Shown here piece by piece: positions 43,019 through 50,996 of a stretch of 64,000 nt of DNA. The stretch comes from Oscillospiraceae bacterium. GTDB lineage: Bacteria; Bacillota; Clostridia; Oscillospirales; Oscillospiraceae. A model generated the notes under the pieces. It ran no database searches. It worked only from the letters and a program-made list of their open reading frames with translations, and had not been told where the DNA came from. Each line of letters opens with the position of its first letter. The stretch's first letter is position 1. The DNA is taken from assembly GCA_902775105.1 (NCBI GenBank), contig CACYLC010000001.1, positions 1 to 64,000 on the forward strand. The letters run 5' to 3'. The position numbers and the translations under genes are program-made.

Positions 43019-44422
43019 TCAAAACAACCAAATTGTTGAAAGAAGTTGAAAGGCGTCTTGCAGCTCTGCCTCTGTCAGCTTTCCGTAGCCCATGACGTAT
43101 GTGGGAAAGCGATCCTGCGGGGGTTCACATAAATAATATGTGTCCAGCGGATAGAGTCGAATCCCGTCGTCTGCTGCCAGACGGGTCAGCTCTGTCTGAG
43201 GGAGAGGACTCCTGACGGTCATCAGCAGGTGCAGTCCCGCCTCGCCCCCGGAAAAGGAGCAGATTTGGCTCAGCCCGGAGTTCTCTGCGGCGTGGAGTAT
43301 GGCGGCATAGCGAGCCTGATACCGGCTGCGGGTACGGGCAATGTGTCGCTCCAGATGGCCGTGTTCCATAAACAGCGCCAACGTGTACTGCTCAAAGGAA
43401 GGGACGGTGGAGGAGTAAAACAACAGCTCCCGCCGGTAGCGCTCCAGCAGGGGGACGGGCAGCACCATGTAGCTGATGCGCAGTGACGGGGCGAGACTCT
43501 TGGCGAAGGTATTGAGATAGATGACCCGTCCGTCCCGATCCAGACCTTGCAGCGCAGGAATAGGCCGCCCGGAGAAACGGAACTCACTGTCGTAGTCGTC
43601 CTCGATGATATAGCGATCCGGCGCCTGGTTTGCCCACTCCAAAAGCTGGATGCGGCGGGAGATGGGCATGACGGTGCCCAGCGGGAAATGGTGAGAGGGA
43701 GTGATGTGCACTACTCTGGCGCCGCTCTCCTCCAATCGATCCACCTGCAGTCCCTGACTGTCCAGCGGGATCGGGCAGACCGCTGCGCCGTTTGCCTGAA
43801 AAATACGGGCGATCTTGGCGTAGCCGGGATCTTCCAGAGCATAGCCTCCCTGATTTCCCAAAAGCTGTACCAGCAGAGTGGAGAGAAATTCCGAGCCGGT
43901 GCCTACGATGACCTGCTCCGGCGACACACGGATGCCTCGGAACTGATACAAATGCCTGACGATAGCCTCCCGCAACTCAGACACGCCCTGAGGGTGGGCG
44001 GCCGAGAGGAGCGCCTGATCCCGGCTGCTCAGTACCTCCCGGCTCAGCTTGGCCCAGGTGGCGAAGGGGAAGCTGGAGGCGTCACCGCCGGAGGTGGCAA
44101 AGTCATAGCGATAGCGGGGATGGTCCGATTCCAGCGACGGAATGTGAGGGACACATGTCTCCGACAGCTCCGGACGAACCACCACCGGAAGGACGTAATA
44201 GCCGCTCCGATCCCGACTTTCCAGATAGCCCTCCGCCACCAGCTGACTGTAAGCCCCTTCCACCGTCACCACGCTGATTTTCAGCTGCTTTGCCAGCTGC
44301 CGCTTGGAGGGCAGCTTTTCGCCGGAGACGAGGTGGCCTGCCTCGATCTCACTGCGAATATATTGATAAAGCTGAAGATAGAGGGGCTGACGCCCGGAGG
44401 GCACAAAGGGGAGTGAGAGCAT
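43019..44422 (-). CDS. MocR-type regulator (GntR HTH fused to aminotransferase fold)
   Basis: A 467-residue transcription factor. Residues 1-80 are a GntR winged helix (PLYLQLYQYIRSEIEAGHL, LPSKRQLAKQLKISVVTVEG, YLESRDRSGYYV). Residues about 110-467 are a class I aminotransferase-like PLP domain with VGTGSEFLSTLLVQLLG, YIIEDDYDSEFR and the PLP lysine in NTFAKSLAPSLRISY. Family members such as PdxR sense PLP, GabR GABA. No pdx, gab or other obvious target gene is adjacent; the divergent neighbour is the spoIIIA operon. Its target is therefore open. Confidence 0.92.
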   Translation of the reverse strand: MLSLPFVPSGRQPLYLQLYQYIRSEIEAGHLVSGEKLPSKRQLAKQLKISVVTVEGAYSQLVAEGYLESRDRSGYYVLPVVVRPELSETCVPHIPSLESDHPRYRYDFATSGGDASSFPFATWAKLSREVLSSRDQALLSAAHPQGVSELREAIVRHLYQFRGIRVSPEQVIVGTGSEFLSTLLVQLLGNQGGYALEDPGYAKIARIFQANGAAVCPIPLDSQGLQVDRLEESGARVVHITPSHHFPLGTVMPISRRIQLLEWANQAPDRYIIEDDYDSEFRFSGRPIPALQGLDRDGRVIYLNTFAKSLAPSLRISYMVLPVPLLERYRRELLFYSSTVPSFEQYTLALFMEHGHLERHIARTRSRYQARYAAILHAAENSGLSQICSFSGGEAGLHLLMTVRSPLPQTELTRLAADDGIRLYPLDTYYLCEPPQDRFPTYVMGYGKLTEAELQDAFQLLSTIWLF

Positions 44423-44493
44423 AGAAAAGCCTCCTGACCTGATAAATCATTTGGAAAATGGGGAAAAAGATAGGTTCAGTTTGGAACGGGGTC

Positions 44494-44522
44494 AGTATAG
44501 CGGCCTTCCAAAGATTTGTCAA
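44494..44522 (-). promoter_or_regulatory. Sigma-A promoter of the MocR gene
   Basis: Minus strand: consensus TTGACA (44522-44517), 17-nt spacer, TATACT (44499-44494). It sits back to back with the sigma-E promoter of spoIIIA, 7 nt apart. Confidence 0.85.
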
Positions 44523-44529
44523 GGCAGGG

Positions 44530-44559
44530 GTCATAGTGGGAAGTGCCGCCTCATACAAT
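44530..44559 (+). promoter_or_regulatory. Sigma-E (mother-cell) promoter of the spoIIIA operon
   Basis: GTCATAGT (44530-44537), 14-nt spacer, CATACAAT (44552-44559), 29 nt before the spoIIIAA ATG. The -10 is a full match to the sigma-E consensus CATACANT, and the -35 resembles its ATA-containing box. spoIIIA is sigma-E controlled in Bacillus, which supports the call. Confidence 0.7.
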
Positions 44560-44588
44560 AGAGCAGAACACGAGAGGGAGGGACGAGC

Positions 44589-45479
44589 ATGGAGCGCATC
44601 GAGGCAGTGCAGGCGGCAGTTTCTGTTTTGCCAAGAGAGCTGCGGCTGGCTCTCTTGGCATGTCCGAAAGGGCAGCAGAGCCATTGGGAGGAGATCCGTC
44701 TGCGGGCCGGACGCGGCATGAGCTGTGTAGACGGCACCGGGGGGGAGGAGCCTGTCAATCTCCCTGTGACGGCGGAGGATCTGCGCCTGACCGTGGAGCT
44801 TGCCACCAGGGCGTCCCTCCAGAGCGTCTCGGAAAAGCTGGCGGCAGGCTTTCTTCCACTGAAAGGGGGGCATCGCCTGGGCCTGTGCGGCACAGCGGCC
44901 ATACGGGAGGGCAGAATCCTCCACTTCCGCGCCCTCTCCTCACTCAATCTCCGCATCGCCTGCCCGGTTCCTGGGATCGGAGCTGCGGTGCTGCCTGATT
45001 TAATGGAGAGCGGCAGATTCCAAAGCACCCTCATCCTTGCCCCACCGGGGGAGGGAAAAACGACGCTTCTTCGGGATCTGATCCGGCTGCTGGGGCTGCG
45101 GGGAATCCGAACCGGGCTTGCCGACGAGCGGGGTGAGGTAGCGTCACTCCATCAGGGAGCGCCTCAGCTGGACGTCGGCCCGCTTGCGGATGTAGTAGAC
45201 GGCTGTCCCAAGGGGGAGGGGCTGATGCTTCTGCTGCGTGCCATGAGCCCTCAGGTGCTGGCGGCAGATGAGATCACCCATCCGGACGACGTCTCTGCCC
45301 TCTGTCAGGGGGCAAACTGCGGCACGGCGGTGCTGGCCACTGCCCACGGCAGTTCGTTGGAAGAGTTGAGTCATCGTGGGGTCTGTAAGCCTCTGCTGGA
45401 ACAACATGTCTTTTCCAGACTGGTCACGATCGCCCGAGAGGGGGGCGAGCGGCGGTATCAGGTGGAGCGGTTGGAATGA
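44589..45479 (+). CDS. spoIIIAA: Stage III sporulation protein AA
   Basis: A secretion-type ATPase of the SpoIIIA-SpoIIQ channel that links mother cell and forespore. It is 296 residues. Walker A is APPGEGKTTLLRDLI, followed by LADERGEVASL and a Walker B-like VLAADEITHPDDV, and an N-terminal part with GFLPLKGGHRLGLCGTA typical of SpoIIIAA. First gene of the complete spoIIIAA-AH operon, with GGGAGGGA as ribosome binding site. Its stop overlaps spoIIIAB. Confidence 0.96.
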   Translation: MERIEAVQAAVSVLPRELRLALLACPKGQQSHWEEIRLRAGRGMSCVDGTGGEEPVNLPVTAEDLRLTVELATRASLQSVSEKLAAGFLPLKGGHRLGLCGTAAIREGRILHFRALSSLNLRIACPVPGIGAAVLPDLMESGRFQSTLILAPPGEGKTTLLRDLIRLLGLRGIRTGLADERGEVASLHQGAPQLDVGPLADVVDGCPKGEGLMLLLRAMSPQVLAADEITHPDDVSALCQGANCGTAVLATAHGSSLEELSHRGVCKPLLEQHVFSRLVTIAREGGERRYQVERLE

Positions 45480-45985
45480 TCCGTTTATTGGGAAGCCTCC
45501 TGGTGACAGGCGCCTGTCTCTGGGCAGGGTGGAGCCGCCGGCAGTGGTATCGACGCCGCAGGCAGACGCTCTCTGATTTCTGCCATGCCTTTGCCCGTAT
45601 GGAGGCAGAGCTCTCCGAGCATGAGACGGAGACGGCGGCGCTGCTCTCCCTCATGGCCACAGGGGCGGGGCGGGCGGAGCCTTTTTTTCGGCGCTGTCTG
45701 GGGGGAATGGAACAGCTGGAATACCGGCCGTTTTCTGAGATATGGATGAATGCCCTGACACAGAGTGACCTGCCGCTGCGTCAGGAGGAACTGGCGCTGC
45801 TGGGGCGGGGCGGCAGGCTGCTGGGGCGATATGACGGCAAAGCGCAGGCACTGCTGCTGTCTCAGCTGCGCCGGGAGATGGAACGGTGCCTGGAACATGC
45901 GAGGGAAGAGGAGCGGCGGCAGGGCAAAACGGCGGTGCTGCTGGGGCTGACTGCCGGACTCATGGCAGTCATGTTGCTGAACTGA
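45476..45985 (+). CDS. spoIIIAB: Stage III sporulation protein AB
   Basis: A 169-residue membrane protein of the SpoIIIA channel with one membrane span at each end and a helical middle, resembling a type II secretion F-domain. Seen: N-terminal IRLLGSLLVTGACLWAGW, FCHAFARMEAELSEHETET, and C-terminal KTAVLLGLTAGLMAVMLLN. It overlaps spoIIIAA by 4 nt. Assigned by position and general design as well as sequence. Confidence 0.93.
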   Translation: MIRLLGSLLVTGACLWAGWSRRQWYRRRRQTLSDFCHAFARMEAELSEHETETAALLSLMATGAGRAEPFFRRCLGGMEQLEYRPFSEIWMNALTQSDLPLRQEELALLGRGGRLLGRYDGKAQALLLSQLRREMERCLEHAREEERRQGKTAVLLGLTAGLMAVMLLN

Positions 45986-46012
45986 TTCCGATTGAACAAA
46001 GGAGATTGCAGA

Positions 46013-46207
46013 ATGGATGTAGATCTGATTTTTCGCATCGCGGCGGTGGGGATCCTGGTGTCGGTGCTCAATCAGGTACTGGCCCGCTCCGGCCGGGAGG
46101 AGCAGGCGACCATGGTGACGCTGGCAGGGCTGGTAGTGGTGCTGATGATGGTCGTTCGGCAGATCAGCGATCTGTTCGAGCTGGTCAAGAACCTCTTTGG
46201 GCTGTGA
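46013..46207 (+). CDS. spoIIIAC: Stage III sporulation protein AC
   Basis: A 64-residue protein with two membrane segments (MDVDLIFRIAAVGILVSVLN and TMVTLAGLVVVLMMVVRQIS), the normal size of SpoIIIAC. The ATG at 46013 follows AAAGGAGA. Its stop overlaps the GTG of spoIIIAD. Confidence 0.94.
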   Translation: MDVDLIFRIAAVGILVSVLNQVLARSGREEQATMVTLAGLVVVLMMVVRQISDLFELVKNLFGL

Positions 46208-46596
46208 GCGGTACGGCGGTCGTCTCACTGGGCGCTATCGCTGTGGCAGGAACCTTCTGCGCCTTGGTACTCCGCAGGCAGACGCCGGAATTTGCGCTGC
46301 TTCTGGCGCTGGTGACAGGGGGACTGCTGCTGTGGCGGTGCCGGGATTGGCTCATCTCGGTGCTGGAGCTGCTGGACGAGCTCTCGGAGCTTGCCGGGCT
46401 ATCGCCGGAGATCGTGGAGCCGCTGATCAAGACGGTGGGCATCTCCATCCTCGTCCGCATCGCATCCCAGATCTGCCGGGACGGCGGCATGGGCAGCGTT
46501 GCTGTTATGCTGGAGCTTTCCGGCAGCCTGGCAGCCCTCATTACGGTGGCGCCGTTGCTGCGGGCGGTGCTGGAGCTGGTGGGGTCACTGCTATGA
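46204..46596 (+). CDS. spoIIIAD: Stage III sporulation protein AD
   Basis: A 130-residue integral membrane protein. The GTG start at 46204 overlaps the spoIIIAC stop (GTGA), giving VSGTAVVSLGAIAVAGTFCA and a length close to known SpoIIIAD. Conserved GLSPEIVEPLIKTVGISILV, then QICRDGGMGSVA. The frame stays open upstream but that part lies inside spoIIIAB/AC and is not protein-like. Confidence 0.94.
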   Translation: MSGTAVVSLGAIAVAGTFCALVLRRQTPEFALLLALVTGGLLLWRCRDWLISVLELLDELSELAGLSPEIVEPLIKTVGISILVRIASQICRDGGMGSVAVMLELSGSLAALITVAPLLRAVLELVGSLL

Positions 46597-47675
46597 ACAG
46601 GTGTGTGGCGGTATTTGTAATGATCCTGCTGCTTGCGCTCCCGGCACGGGCGATAGAGACAGAGGTCTGGGACAGCGTGGACACAGACAGCCTGCAGCGT
46701 CAGGCAGAGGACTATCTGGATGTGGAACTGACGCCTGACATTGACTTGGACGCAGGACTTTCCGAATTGGGCGCAACAGCGCTGGAACAGTTTAACTCCA
46801 TTTTGGTGCGAGCTACCCGCAGCGGCGGTCTGATCCTGATGATCGCCCTGTTCTGTTCTCTGGCAGAGACAGTCTGCGAGGGGGCCGGACAATCCAATAA
46901 GACGCTGCCCCGCCTCGTTGGGACGCTGGCTCTGACGGCGGTAGCGGTGGGAGACCTGAACTCTCTGCTGGGACTTGGGCGTGATACCGTCGTACGGCTT
47001 TCAGAATTTGACAAGATCCTCATCCCGGCAATTACCACGGCGGCGGTCGCAGGCGGCTCCTTTACCGGAGCGGCCGCACGGCAAATGGTGACCCTGTTTT
47101 GCTCCAATCTGCTGCTCCATTTTATGGAAGGAGTGCTGATCCCCATGACCTATCTCTATGTGGCGGCCAGTGCCGGTGCGCTGGCAACGGAGAATCAGGG
47201 AATGCGGGCGATTGCGGACTTCGTCAGCTGGGGGATCCAGACCGTACTCAAGTGGCTGCTGCTGCTCTTTACCGGCTATGTCAGTATCAGCGGTGTCATC
47301 GGCGGCACGGCAGACCGAGCGGCAGTCAAGCTGACCCGATTTGCCATCTCCGGCATGGTGCCGGTGGTGGGAGGCATCCTGTCTGACGCAACAGAGTCCG
47401 TACTGGCGGGGGCGGGGATCCTACGCAATGCCATCGGGATCTTCGGCACGTTAGCTGTAATGGCCTTTTGCCTTACACCATTTCTCCATCTGGGCATTCA
47501 GTACCTGCTCTACAAACTGGCGGCAGTTCTCACGGCGGCGGTGACAAACGGCTCTGTTTCCAAGCTCATCGACGATATCAGCAAGGCCTTTGGGCTGATT
47601 CTCGGTATGACGGGGACGGCGGCGCTGCTGACGCTAATCTCCATCATTACCACCGTCTCGGTGGCGGTGACCTGA
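46593..47675 (+). CDS. spoIIIAE: Stage III sporulation protein AE
   Basis: A 360-residue polytopic membrane subunit of the channel. Residues 1-21 are a signal peptide (ending ALPARA). Then an acidic segment and about eight membrane spans; FCSNLLLHFMEGVLIPMTYL and ISGMVPVVGGILSDATESVL are typical. It overlaps spoIIIAD by 4 nt. Confidence 0.95.
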   Translation: MNRCVAVFVMILLLALPARAIETEVWDSVDTDSLQRQAEDYLDVELTPDIDLDAGLSELGATALEQFNSILVRATRSGGLILMIALFCSLAETVCEGAGQSNKTLPRLVGTLALTAVAVGDLNSLLGLGRDTVVRLSEFDKILIPAITTAAVAGGSFTGAAARQMVTLFCSNLLLHFMEGVLIPMTYLYVAASAGALATENQGMRAIADFVSWGIQTVLKWLLLLFTGYVSISGVIGGTADRAAVKLTRFAISGMVPVVGGILSDATESVLAGAGILRNAIGIFGTLAVMAFCLTPFLHLGIQYLLYKLAAVLTAAVTNGSVSKLIDDISKAFGLILGMTGTAALLTLISIITTVSVAVT

Positions 47676-47676
47676 G

Positions 47677-48171
47677 ATGGAGGCGCTGAGGAACTGGCTG
47701 CTGGCGGTGCTGGCAGTGTCACTGCTGACTGCCATAGCCCAGGCAGTCATGCCGGAGGGGAGCGTCAAGGCGGTGGGGCGGCTGGCCTGCGGTCTGCTGG
47801 TATTTCTGGCAGTGGCACGGCCGGTGCTGGGGATCGACTATACCAGACTGACCAGCGTTATTCGCAGCTATACCGAACTGACACAGCAGATGCAATCGGA
47901 GCTGACAGGGACAAAAAACAGCTTGACCGAATCCATCATAGTCCGGGAGACAGCGGCATATATTCAGGACAAGACGGAGGCGCTGGGTCTGGATTGCACG
48001 GCTGCGGTGGAGTGGGACTGGTCTGGGGACGGACTGCCCATCCCCGTGAAGGTGACGGTGAAGGGGGATCTGACTGCCGCAGAGCGGGAAACGCTGACGG
48101 ATACCCTGACGCAGGAACTGGGCCTTGAGCGGGAAGAGATCGTCTATGCAGATGATGAGGAGGAGCCATGA
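47677..48171 (+). CDS. spoIIIAF: Stage III sporulation protein AF
   Basis: A 164-residue protein with two N-terminal membrane segments (NWLLAVLAVSLLTAIAQAVM and RLACGLLVFLAVARPVLG) and a soluble domain that in Bacillus adopts a ring-building-motif fold. MPEGSVKAVGRLACG is the family's marker. One nt after spoIIIAE, and overlapping spoIIIAG by 4 nt. Confidence 0.94.
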   Translation: MEALRNWLLAVLAVSLLTAIAQAVMPEGSVKAVGRLACGLLVFLAVARPVLGIDYTRLTSVIRSYTELTQQMQSELTGTKNSLTESIIVRETAAYIQDKTEALGLDCTAAVEWDWSGDGLPIPVKVTVKGDLTAAERETLTDTLTQELGLEREEIVYADDEEEP

Positions 48172-48683
48172 AGCTGCCATGGGACACGAAGAAATGGGGA
48201 GAACTGCTGAAGCGGTATCAGGCGGTGCTGTTGGTGCTGGCAATAGGGCTGGGATTGCTGCTCTGGCCGACCACCGGGGATGGGGAGCGGACGTCCTCTT
48301 CTGCTCCGGCGGAGGAAAGGCAGCTCGACAGCGCCGACTATGTGGCGGAACTGGAGACCAGACTGGCGCAGGCGCTTTCCAGAATCGAGGGGGTGGGAGA
48401 GGCTACTGTGATACTCACGCTGGAGAGCGGGATCCGCCGGATCCTCGCTTCCGATCAAAAGGGAGAGGAGCTGGAGACGGTAGTCGTCTCTGCCGGAACG
48501 GGGCAGCAGGAGACGGTGACCGTTCAGGAGATCGCCCCCAAGCTGCAAGGTGCGCTCATTATCTGTCCGGGCGGCGGCGATGCCAAGGTTCGGCTGAATA
48601 TTCTGCAGGCGGTAGAGGCGCTCACCGGACTGCGGGCCAATCAAATATCCATTTGTCAAGGGACAGGAGGCAATGTATCATGA
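48168..48683 (+). CDS. spoIIIAG: Stage III sporulation protein AG
   Basis: A 171-residue single-span protein (membrane segment about residues 22-38) that forms a large ring in the intermembrane space. The region VAELETRLAQALSRIEGVGE, VILTLESG, and the C-terminal LIICPGGGDAKVRLNILQAV, LTGLRANQISI match the family. ATGA overlap with spoIIIAH. Confidence 0.95.
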   Translation: MKLPWDTKKWGELLKRYQAVLLVLAIGLGLLLWPTTGDGERTSSSAPAEERQLDSADYVAELETRLAQALSRIEGVGEATVILTLESGIRRILASDQKGEELETVVVSAGTGQQETVTVQEIAPKLQGALIICPGGGDAKVRLNILQAVEALTGLRANQISICQGTGGNVS

Positions 48684-49444
48684 AATTGTGGAAACGAAAT
48701 GCGGTTGTGGCGGCCATCGTACTGTTTGTCTGCGTGGCGGTCTATCTCAACTGGTCCTACGGCCAGCAGGAGGCGGTCAACGGTAACAGCACAACACCGA
48801 CCACTGTCTCGAACGAGGGAAGCGAAGCAAAGACGCTGGGTGAGGCGGCGCTGGTCAGCACAGACAGCCTCACCACGGACGACACCGAGGAGGTCATTCT
48901 GGACAGCTGGGATGTGGAAGAGGTGAATGCAGATGCCGACGTCCAGAGCGATACGGACAGCTATTTTGCCAATGCCCGCCTCAGTCGGGAGGAGGCCAGA
49001 GCCAGTGCGCTATCCATTCTTCAGGACACGATAGACGACCCTGAGGCCGGCGAGACTGCCGTCAATGCCGCTGCTGACAGCATCACTGCCATGGCTTCGG
49101 CAACATTGGCGGAGTCTCAGATCGAGAATCTGGTGACTGCCAAGGGTTATACCGAGTGCGTGGCCTTTATCGGAGAAAACAGCGTCAGCGTCGTTGTCGC
49201 CACTCCCACCGGAACACTGGAGGCAGCGGATGTAGCCAAGATCACCGACATTGTGTTGGGCGAGACAGACTACGCCGCCAGCGCCGTCAAGGTCGTGCTG
49301 GCTGAGGGGAGCGAGGCACAGACGACAATGGCGGAACAGGAGACAGCTGAGGAGACGGCAGCGGAGCAGACGGTGGAAGAGCCTGTCATCGCCGAGGCCA
49401 CGCTGACGGAGACCGGAGAGAGTGCGGAGAATATAATGGAATAA
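48680..49444 (+). CDS. spoIIIAH: Stage III sporulation protein AH
   Basis: A 254-residue single-pass protein that docks with SpoIIQ of the forespore. N-terminal membrane span (AVVAAIVLFVCVAVYLNWSY), a disordered serine/threonine-rich linker, and the domain YFANARLSREEARASALSIL, followed by YTECVAFIGENSVSVVVATP. The C-terminus has an acidic glutamate/alanine tail of about 40 residues beyond the usual end. The ATG at 48680 is chosen by overlap with spoIIIAG and by the start of the membrane span. Confidence 0.94.
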   Translation: MKLWKRNAVVAAIVLFVCVAVYLNWSYGQQEAVNGNSTTPTTVSNEGSEAKTLGEAALVSTDSLTTDDTEEVILDSWDVEEVNADADVQSDTDSYFANARLSREEARASALSILQDTIDDPEAGETAVNAAADSITAMASATLAESQIENLVTAKGYTECVAFIGENSVSVVVATPTGTLEAADVAKITDIVLGETDYAASAVKVVLAEGSEAQTTMAEQETAEETAAEQTVEEPVIAEATLTETGESAENIME

Positions 49445-49453
49445 TGCGTGCAG

Positions 49454-49483
49454 TGAGGACAGGGAGACCTGTCCTCATTTTTT
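49454..49483 (+). terminator. Rho-independent terminator of the spoIIIA operon
   Basis: A perfect 10-bp stem TGAGGACAGG/CCTGTCCTCA with a GAGA tetraloop followed by TTTTTT, 9 nt after the spoIIIAH stop. Confidence 0.95.
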
Positions 49484-49508
49484 GTTCGCTCTTTTTCCTG
49501 CAAAAGGG

Positions 49509-49537
49509 TTTTCATTTTGTATATTCCGGTGTATAAT
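49509..49537 (+). promoter_or_regulatory. Promoter of the nusB gene run
   Basis: TTTTCA, 17-nt spacer, consensus TATAAT (49532-49537). It stands just after the spoIIIA terminator and 67 nt before the nusB ATG. Confidence 0.6.
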
Positions 49538-49604
49538 GATTGAAATACTGTATATTGGGTCACTGTGCAAGTGTCCCAAGAAAGAGAAGATGGAGGAACG
49601 GGAT

Positions 49605-50066
49605 ATGACAAGAACCGCCGCCCGTGAAATTGCGGTCCGTTTGGCCTACGAGCTGGGCTATACCGACGAGAGCGCCGAGGCAATGCTGGATCGTTTTCTG
49701 GAGCCTGAGCACTTTGCTACGCTGGCGCAGGAGGACGAGCTCTACGCCGATTACCCGGATGAGGTGACGCTGACATACCTCCGAAAGCTGGTGTCCGGCG
49801 TCGGCGCCCATGGGGCAGAATTGGACGGGTACATTGAAAAATACGCCATCGGCTGGCAGTTTGATCGGATTCCTCGTGTGGCTGCCGCTATTATGCGTGT
49901 TGCCATGTATGAGCTGCTTTATGTTCCGGAAATCCCCAGAAGGACGGTCATACACGCCGCCGTCCGCATTGCGGAGCACTATGAGGACGCCAAGGTGGTT
50001 TCCTTTATCAACGGCATCCTCGGCTCCTTCCTGCGTACGGAGCTGCCGGAAGAGGCAAACAGCTGA
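49605..50066 (+). CDS. nusB: Transcription antitermination factor NusB
   Basis: Antitermination factor of rRNA operons, 153 residues. It has the NusB fold motifs RTAAREIAVRLAYELGY, VSGVGAHGAELDGYIEK, WQFDRIPRVAAAIMRVAMYE and INGILGSFL. ATG at 49605 follows TGGAGGA; frames upstream of it are not protein-like. Its stop shares bases with the next start (TGATG). Opens a long housekeeping run to recN. Confidence 0.94.
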   Translation: MTRTAAREIAVRLAYELGYTDESAEAMLDRFLEPEHFATLAQEDELYADYPDEVTLTYLRKLVSGVGAHGAELDGYIEKYAIGWQFDRIPRVAAAIMRVAMYELLYVPEIPRRTVIHAAVRIAEHYEDAKVVSFINGILGSFLRTELPEEANS

Positions 50067-50995
50067 TGGGCGCTGTTCTGGGTATCGACACCAGTAACTA
50101 CACGACCTCTGCCGCCGTCCTCAAAGAGGACAATACCGGCGCAAATGCCGGCAGGCTGCTGGAGGTCAAAAAGGGCGAGCTGGGTCTCCGACAGAGTGAG
50201 GCATTGTTCCAGCACGTGAAGGCACTGCCGGAACGGTTTTATGAGCTGGAAGAGAAGGGACTGCTGCGGGATATCAAGGCGGTGGGCGCCTCCACCCAGC
50301 CAAGAGCGGTAGAGGGATCCTATATGCCCTGCTTTCTGGCAGGCGCCTGTCAGGGACAGACCCTGGCGACTGCTCTGGGTGTACCCTGCTACGGCTTTTC
50401 CCATCAGCAGGGGCATGTGGCCGCCGTCTGCTGGTCGGCGGGACGGCTGGATCTGCTGGATCAGCCCATGCTGGCCTGGCATCTCTCCGGCGGTACCACA
50501 GAGCTTCTGCTGGTCGTTCCCGAGGGGAGCAATGTGCGTTGCGGCCGCATTGGCGGCACGACGGATATCTCCGCCGGACAGCTCATCGACCGGACGGGAC
50601 AGCTGCTGAATGTGCCTTTCCCATCGGGCAAAAATCTGGATCGGGCGGCGCAGTTTTCCGACCGGAAGGACTTTTTCCGGGTGCGACTGAACGATTTGGA
50701 ATTCTCCCTCTCCGGGATGGAAAATAAAGTAAAGGACATGGTGGCAGACCACCGCCTGCCCTCCGACATCGCACGCTTTATGCTCCTTACCATCGCCTCG
50801 GCAGTGGAACGTACCACCCAGGCTGCTCGCCGGCAGTATCCCGGCCTCCCGGTCATCTGCTCCGGAGGGGTGGCATCGAATACGCTGCTGCGTCAGAGAC
50901 TGGCCGGCGTCACCTTCGCTGAGCCTGCGTATTCCACAGACAACGCCATGGGCATCGCCGTTCTCACTATGCGTCGACTGAAACAGGGAAGCTGA
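50066..50995 (+). CDS. TsaD/Kae1-family paralogue (peptidase M22-like)
   Basis: A 309-residue ASKHA-fold protein related to TsaD, which makes the t6A base of tRNA. It has the IDTSNYTTSAAV start, the metal pair in SHQQGHVAA (HxxxH), SGGTTELLLV and ICSGGVASNTLLRQRL. It is shorter than TsaD (about 340) and diverges from it, and resembles a second copy often found beside nusB-xseA in Clostridia. The true tsaD is probably elsewhere. Substrate unknown. Confidence 0.82.
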   Translation: MGAVLGIDTSNYTTSAAVLKEDNTGANAGRLLEVKKGELGLRQSEALFQHVKALPERFYELEEKGLLRDIKAVGASTQPRAVEGSYMPCFLAGACQGQTLATALGVPCYGFSHQQGHVAAVCWSAGRLDLLDQPMLAWHLSGGTTELLLVVPEGSNVRCGRIGGTTDISAGQLIDRTGQLLNVPFPSGKNLDRAAQFSDRKDFFRVRLNDLEFSLSGMENKVKDMVADHRLPSDIARFMLLTIASAVERTTQAARRQYPGLPVICSGGVASNTLLRQRLAGVTFAEPAYSTDNAMGIAVLTMRRLKQGS

Positions 50996-50996
50996 G

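Noticed and set aside
45886..46203. Upstream extension of the spoIIIAD frame
   Set aside because: Lies inside spoIIIAB and spoIIIAC and is not protein-like; GTG at 46204 gives the correct SpoIIIAD.
46197..46592. Upstream extension of the spoIIIAE frame
   Set aside because: Overlaps all of spoIIIAD; the ATG at 46593 leads straight into a signal peptide.
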